Shown here: piece after piece, positions 6,378 through 8,020 of the stretch
Position numbering within the stretch: position 1 is the stretch's first letter
Layout: each line of letters begins with the position of its first letter
Assembly (NCBI GenBank): GCA_020630045.1
Contig: JAHDCE010000106.1
Span: forward strand, 1-8,020
Direction of reading: 5' to 3'
Source: Saprospiraceae bacterium
Lineage (GTDB): Bacteria; Bacteroidota; Bacteroidia; Chitinophagales; Saprospiraceae
DNA: 8,020 nucleotides
Notes under the pieces: generated by a model
The model's database searches: none
The model's input: the letters and a program-made list of their open reading frames with translations, nothing else
Told to the model about the DNA's origin: nothing
Made by a program: the position numbers and the translations under genes

Positions 6378-6695
6378 ATGGCAGAAAAGAATAATAACAA
6401 CCAAATTAATATAGAATTACCCGAAGAGGTAGCAGAAGGAACTTATGCCAATATGGCCATCGTATCCCATTCACACGCGGAATTCGTTTTGGATTTTATC
6501 CGAATGGTGCCGGGTGTGCCCAAGGCGAAGGTGAAAAGCCGGATCATCTTGACTCCCCAACATGCCAAGCGTATGATGCGTGCATTGGCGGATAACCTCA
6601 ACAAGTACGAGCGACAATTCGGAACCATCGTCGAAAACGAACCACCGAATATTCCTCCGATGGGCGGATACAACGCACCTCCCGGCCAAGCTTGA
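6378..6695 (+). CDS. DUF3467 family small protein
   Basis: A 105-residue, probably cytoplasmic protein of unknown function. It carries the DUF3467 signature along nearly its whole length: EGTYANMAIVSHSHAEFVLDF (about 20-40), then P-rich VPGVPKAKVKSRIILTPQHAKRM (about 44-66), then ALADNLNKYERQFG (about 69-82). The C-terminal tail (about 88-105) is rich in Pro, Gly and Asn and looks disordered. I chose the ATG at 6378 because the family homology begins shortly after it; an in-frame ATG at 6324 would add 18 unlike residues and run through the divergent promoter region. No signal peptide or membrane segment is visible. The gene stands alone, divergent from moaC and convergent with the E1 gene 37 bp downstream. 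Confidence 0.88.
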   Translation: MAEKNNNNQINIELPEEVAEGTYANMAIVSHSHAEFVLDFIRMVPGVPKAKVKSRIILTPQHAKRMMRALADNLNKYERQFGTIVENEPPNIPPMGGYNAPPGQA

Positions 6696-6732
6696 TGTCT
6701 TAAAACCTTGGGATAAAATCAGTCTACGCCCC

Positions 6733-8020
6733 TTAATAAGCGACCAAGTGTTTCAGTTTTTCAATCCACCTCGTACGAGCTTGAAAATCTTTTTCAAGTT
6801 GCGGTGCAAAAGGTACCGGTGTGTCCAAACTAGCACATCTTAAGACCGGCCCATCCAGGTATTCGAATAAATGTTCGGAGATATAAGCGGCCAATTCTCC
6901 ACCAAGCCCCCCGAATAAAGTGTCCTCATGTAGCAGTAGGACTTTATTGGTCTTTTTGACAGATGTTTCGATGGCCTCGTAGTCGATGGGCTGTAACGAG
7001 CGTAAATCCAAGATTTCTACATCCAAGCCGTTGGCTTCAATCGCTTCCATCGCCCAATGCACACATGCACCGTAGGTGATGACCGTGGCTTTCGTTCCTT
7101 CCCGGACGACCTCGGCTTTACCGATTTCTACCGTATAATATCCTTCCGGAACTTCAGCTGACAAGCTTCTGTAAAGGTATTTGTGTTCAAAAAACATGAC
7201 CGGATTCGGATCTTCGAATGAAGCCAACAACAAGCCCTTCGCATCATATGGATTACTAGGGTAAACCACTTTTAAACCCGGTGTTTTGGTAAACCACGCC
7301 TCATTGGTTTGTGAGTGGAAGGGGCCGGCTGCTACTCCACCGCCGGTAGGCATACGGACAACGACATCCGCACTTTGCCCCCAACGATAATGGACTTTCG
7401 CCAAGTTGTTGATGATTTGGTTGAATCCACAAGTAACGAAGTCAGCGAATTGCATTTCGACCATGGCTTTCCAACCCTTTATACTGAGTCCCAAGCCGGC
7501 TCCTACAATGGCACTTTCGCAAAGAGGGGTATTGCGTACCCGTTCTTTTCCGAACTCTTCCATGAACCCTTGTGTGATTTTGAAGACTCCACCGTAATCG
7601 GCGATATCTTGTCCCATCAAAACCAACTTGTCGTGTTTTTGCATGGCTAGACGCATTCCATCTGAAATGGCGTCGATAAATCTTTGTTCTCGGGTATTAT
7701 TTCCCGGAAGGGAAATTTCAAAGTCATGTGGAGCATAAACATCCTCCAACTCTTTTTCTATAGTAGAAGAAATAGGTGGCTGATCGGCTGCAATTTCAAG
7801 CGCATATTCGATTTCGTCCTTAATTTCTTGTTTGAAACGGGTAATCGTCGCTTCTTCAATGATGCTTTCGCGGAGCAAGAAACTTTCGAAGTTGCTGATG
7901 GGGTCTTTGACAGCCCACTCGTCCATCAGTTCTTTAGGAACGTATTTGGTGCCGGACGCTTCTTCGTGGCCTCTCATACGGAAGGTGCGGCATTCCACCA
8001 AAATGGGGCGAGGATTTTCA
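6733..8020 (-). CDS. Fused alpha/beta 2-oxoacid dehydrogenase E1 component (partial, start beyond window)
   Basis: Thiamine-diphosphate enzyme that decarboxylates a 2-oxoacid (pyruvate or branched-chain) and passes the acyl group to the lipoyl domain of E2. The frame stays open to the right edge; a TTG at 8001 is an internal Leu codon, not the start, because residues before it (PRPIL) already read as E1-alpha. The first 90 or so visible residues are the C-terminal part of the alpha domain (ECRTFRMRGHEEASG, then WAVKDPISNFESFLL). After a charged linker, the beta domain starts near NNTREQRFIDAI. It contains NTPLCES with the expected catalytic-site Glu, AGPFHSQTNEAWFTKTPGLKVVYPS, LDLRSLQPID, LLHEDTLFGGLGGELA and LDTPVPFAP, all characteristic. 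Fused alpha-beta E1 proteins are common in Bacteroidota. Substrate (pyruvate versus branched-chain) cannot be decided from this part. Confidence 0.93.
   Translation of the reverse strand, partial: ENPRPILVECRTFRMRGHEEASGTKYVPKELMDEWAVKDPISNFESFLLRESIIEEATITRFKQEIKDEIEYALEIAADQPPISSTIEKELEDVYAPHDFEISLPGNNTREQRFIDAISDGMRLAMQKHDKLVLMGQDIADYGGVFKITQGFMEEFGKERVRNTPLCESAIVGAGLGLSIKGWKAMVEMQFADFVTCGFNQIINNLAKVHYRWGQSADVVVRMPTGGGVAAGPFHSQTNEAWFTKTPGLKVVYPSNPYDAKGLLLASFEDPNPVMFFEHKYLYRSLSAEVPEGYYTVEIGKAEVVREGTKATVITYGACVHWAMEAIEANGLDVEILDLRSLQPIDYEAIETSVKKTNKVLLLHEDTLFGGLGGELAAYISEHLFEYLDGPVLRCASLDTPVPFAPQLEKDFQARTRWIEKLKHLVAY

Noticed and set aside
7315..7650. Open frame on the + strand inside the E1 gene
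   Set aside because: It overlaps highly conserved E1-beta motifs on the other strand and shows no domain of its own.

Overview
The window looks like a chromosomal segment of a Bacteroidota bacterium, plausibly a saprospirian or cytophagian lineage. The reasons are the gene families present (an ECF sigma factor followed by a short zinc-motif-free membrane protein, a DUF4097 protein, a DUF6624 protein, a fused alpha/beta 2-oxoacid dehydrogenase E1), start codons without clear Shine-Dalgarno sequences, and a moderate base composition. The genus is inference only.

Layout. Positions 65-5226 hold six genes on the + strand: a secreted c-type cytochrome with two haem-binding motifs and TsdA/SoxA-like features; a LytTR response regulator; an ECF sigma factor; a one-helix membrane protein overlapping it by 4 bp (probable anti-sigma factor); a secreted DUF6624 protein; and a secreted DUF4097-type repeat protein. 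A near-perfect bidirectional terminator (5245-5297) closes this block. It also closes the opposing moaC-mobA pair (6314 down to 5291), which encodes two steps of molybdenum cofactor synthesis. moaC is transcribed divergently from a small DUF3467 gene (6378-6695). That gene converges on the 3' end of a fused alpha/beta thiamine-diphosphate E1 gene, which enters from the right edge and is cut by it.

How the parts may work together. The sigma factor, the overlapping membrane protein and the DUF4097 protein form a plausible envelope-sensing regulatory unit, with the DUF6624 gene inserted between them as a possible cargo or sensor component. The response regulator just upstream has no histidine kinase beside it. 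The Moco pair, the DUF3467 gene and the E1 gene look like ordinary housekeeping genes. I saw no tRNA, rRNA, CRISPR array, insertion sequence or phage gene, and no gene-free stretch above 300 bases; the largest gap is about 63 bp.

The most interesting points are the sigma/anti-sigma/DUF6624/DUF4097 cassette, the strict 17-residue Tyr-centred repeat in the DUF4097 protein, and the unusual cysteine pair in the cytochrome.
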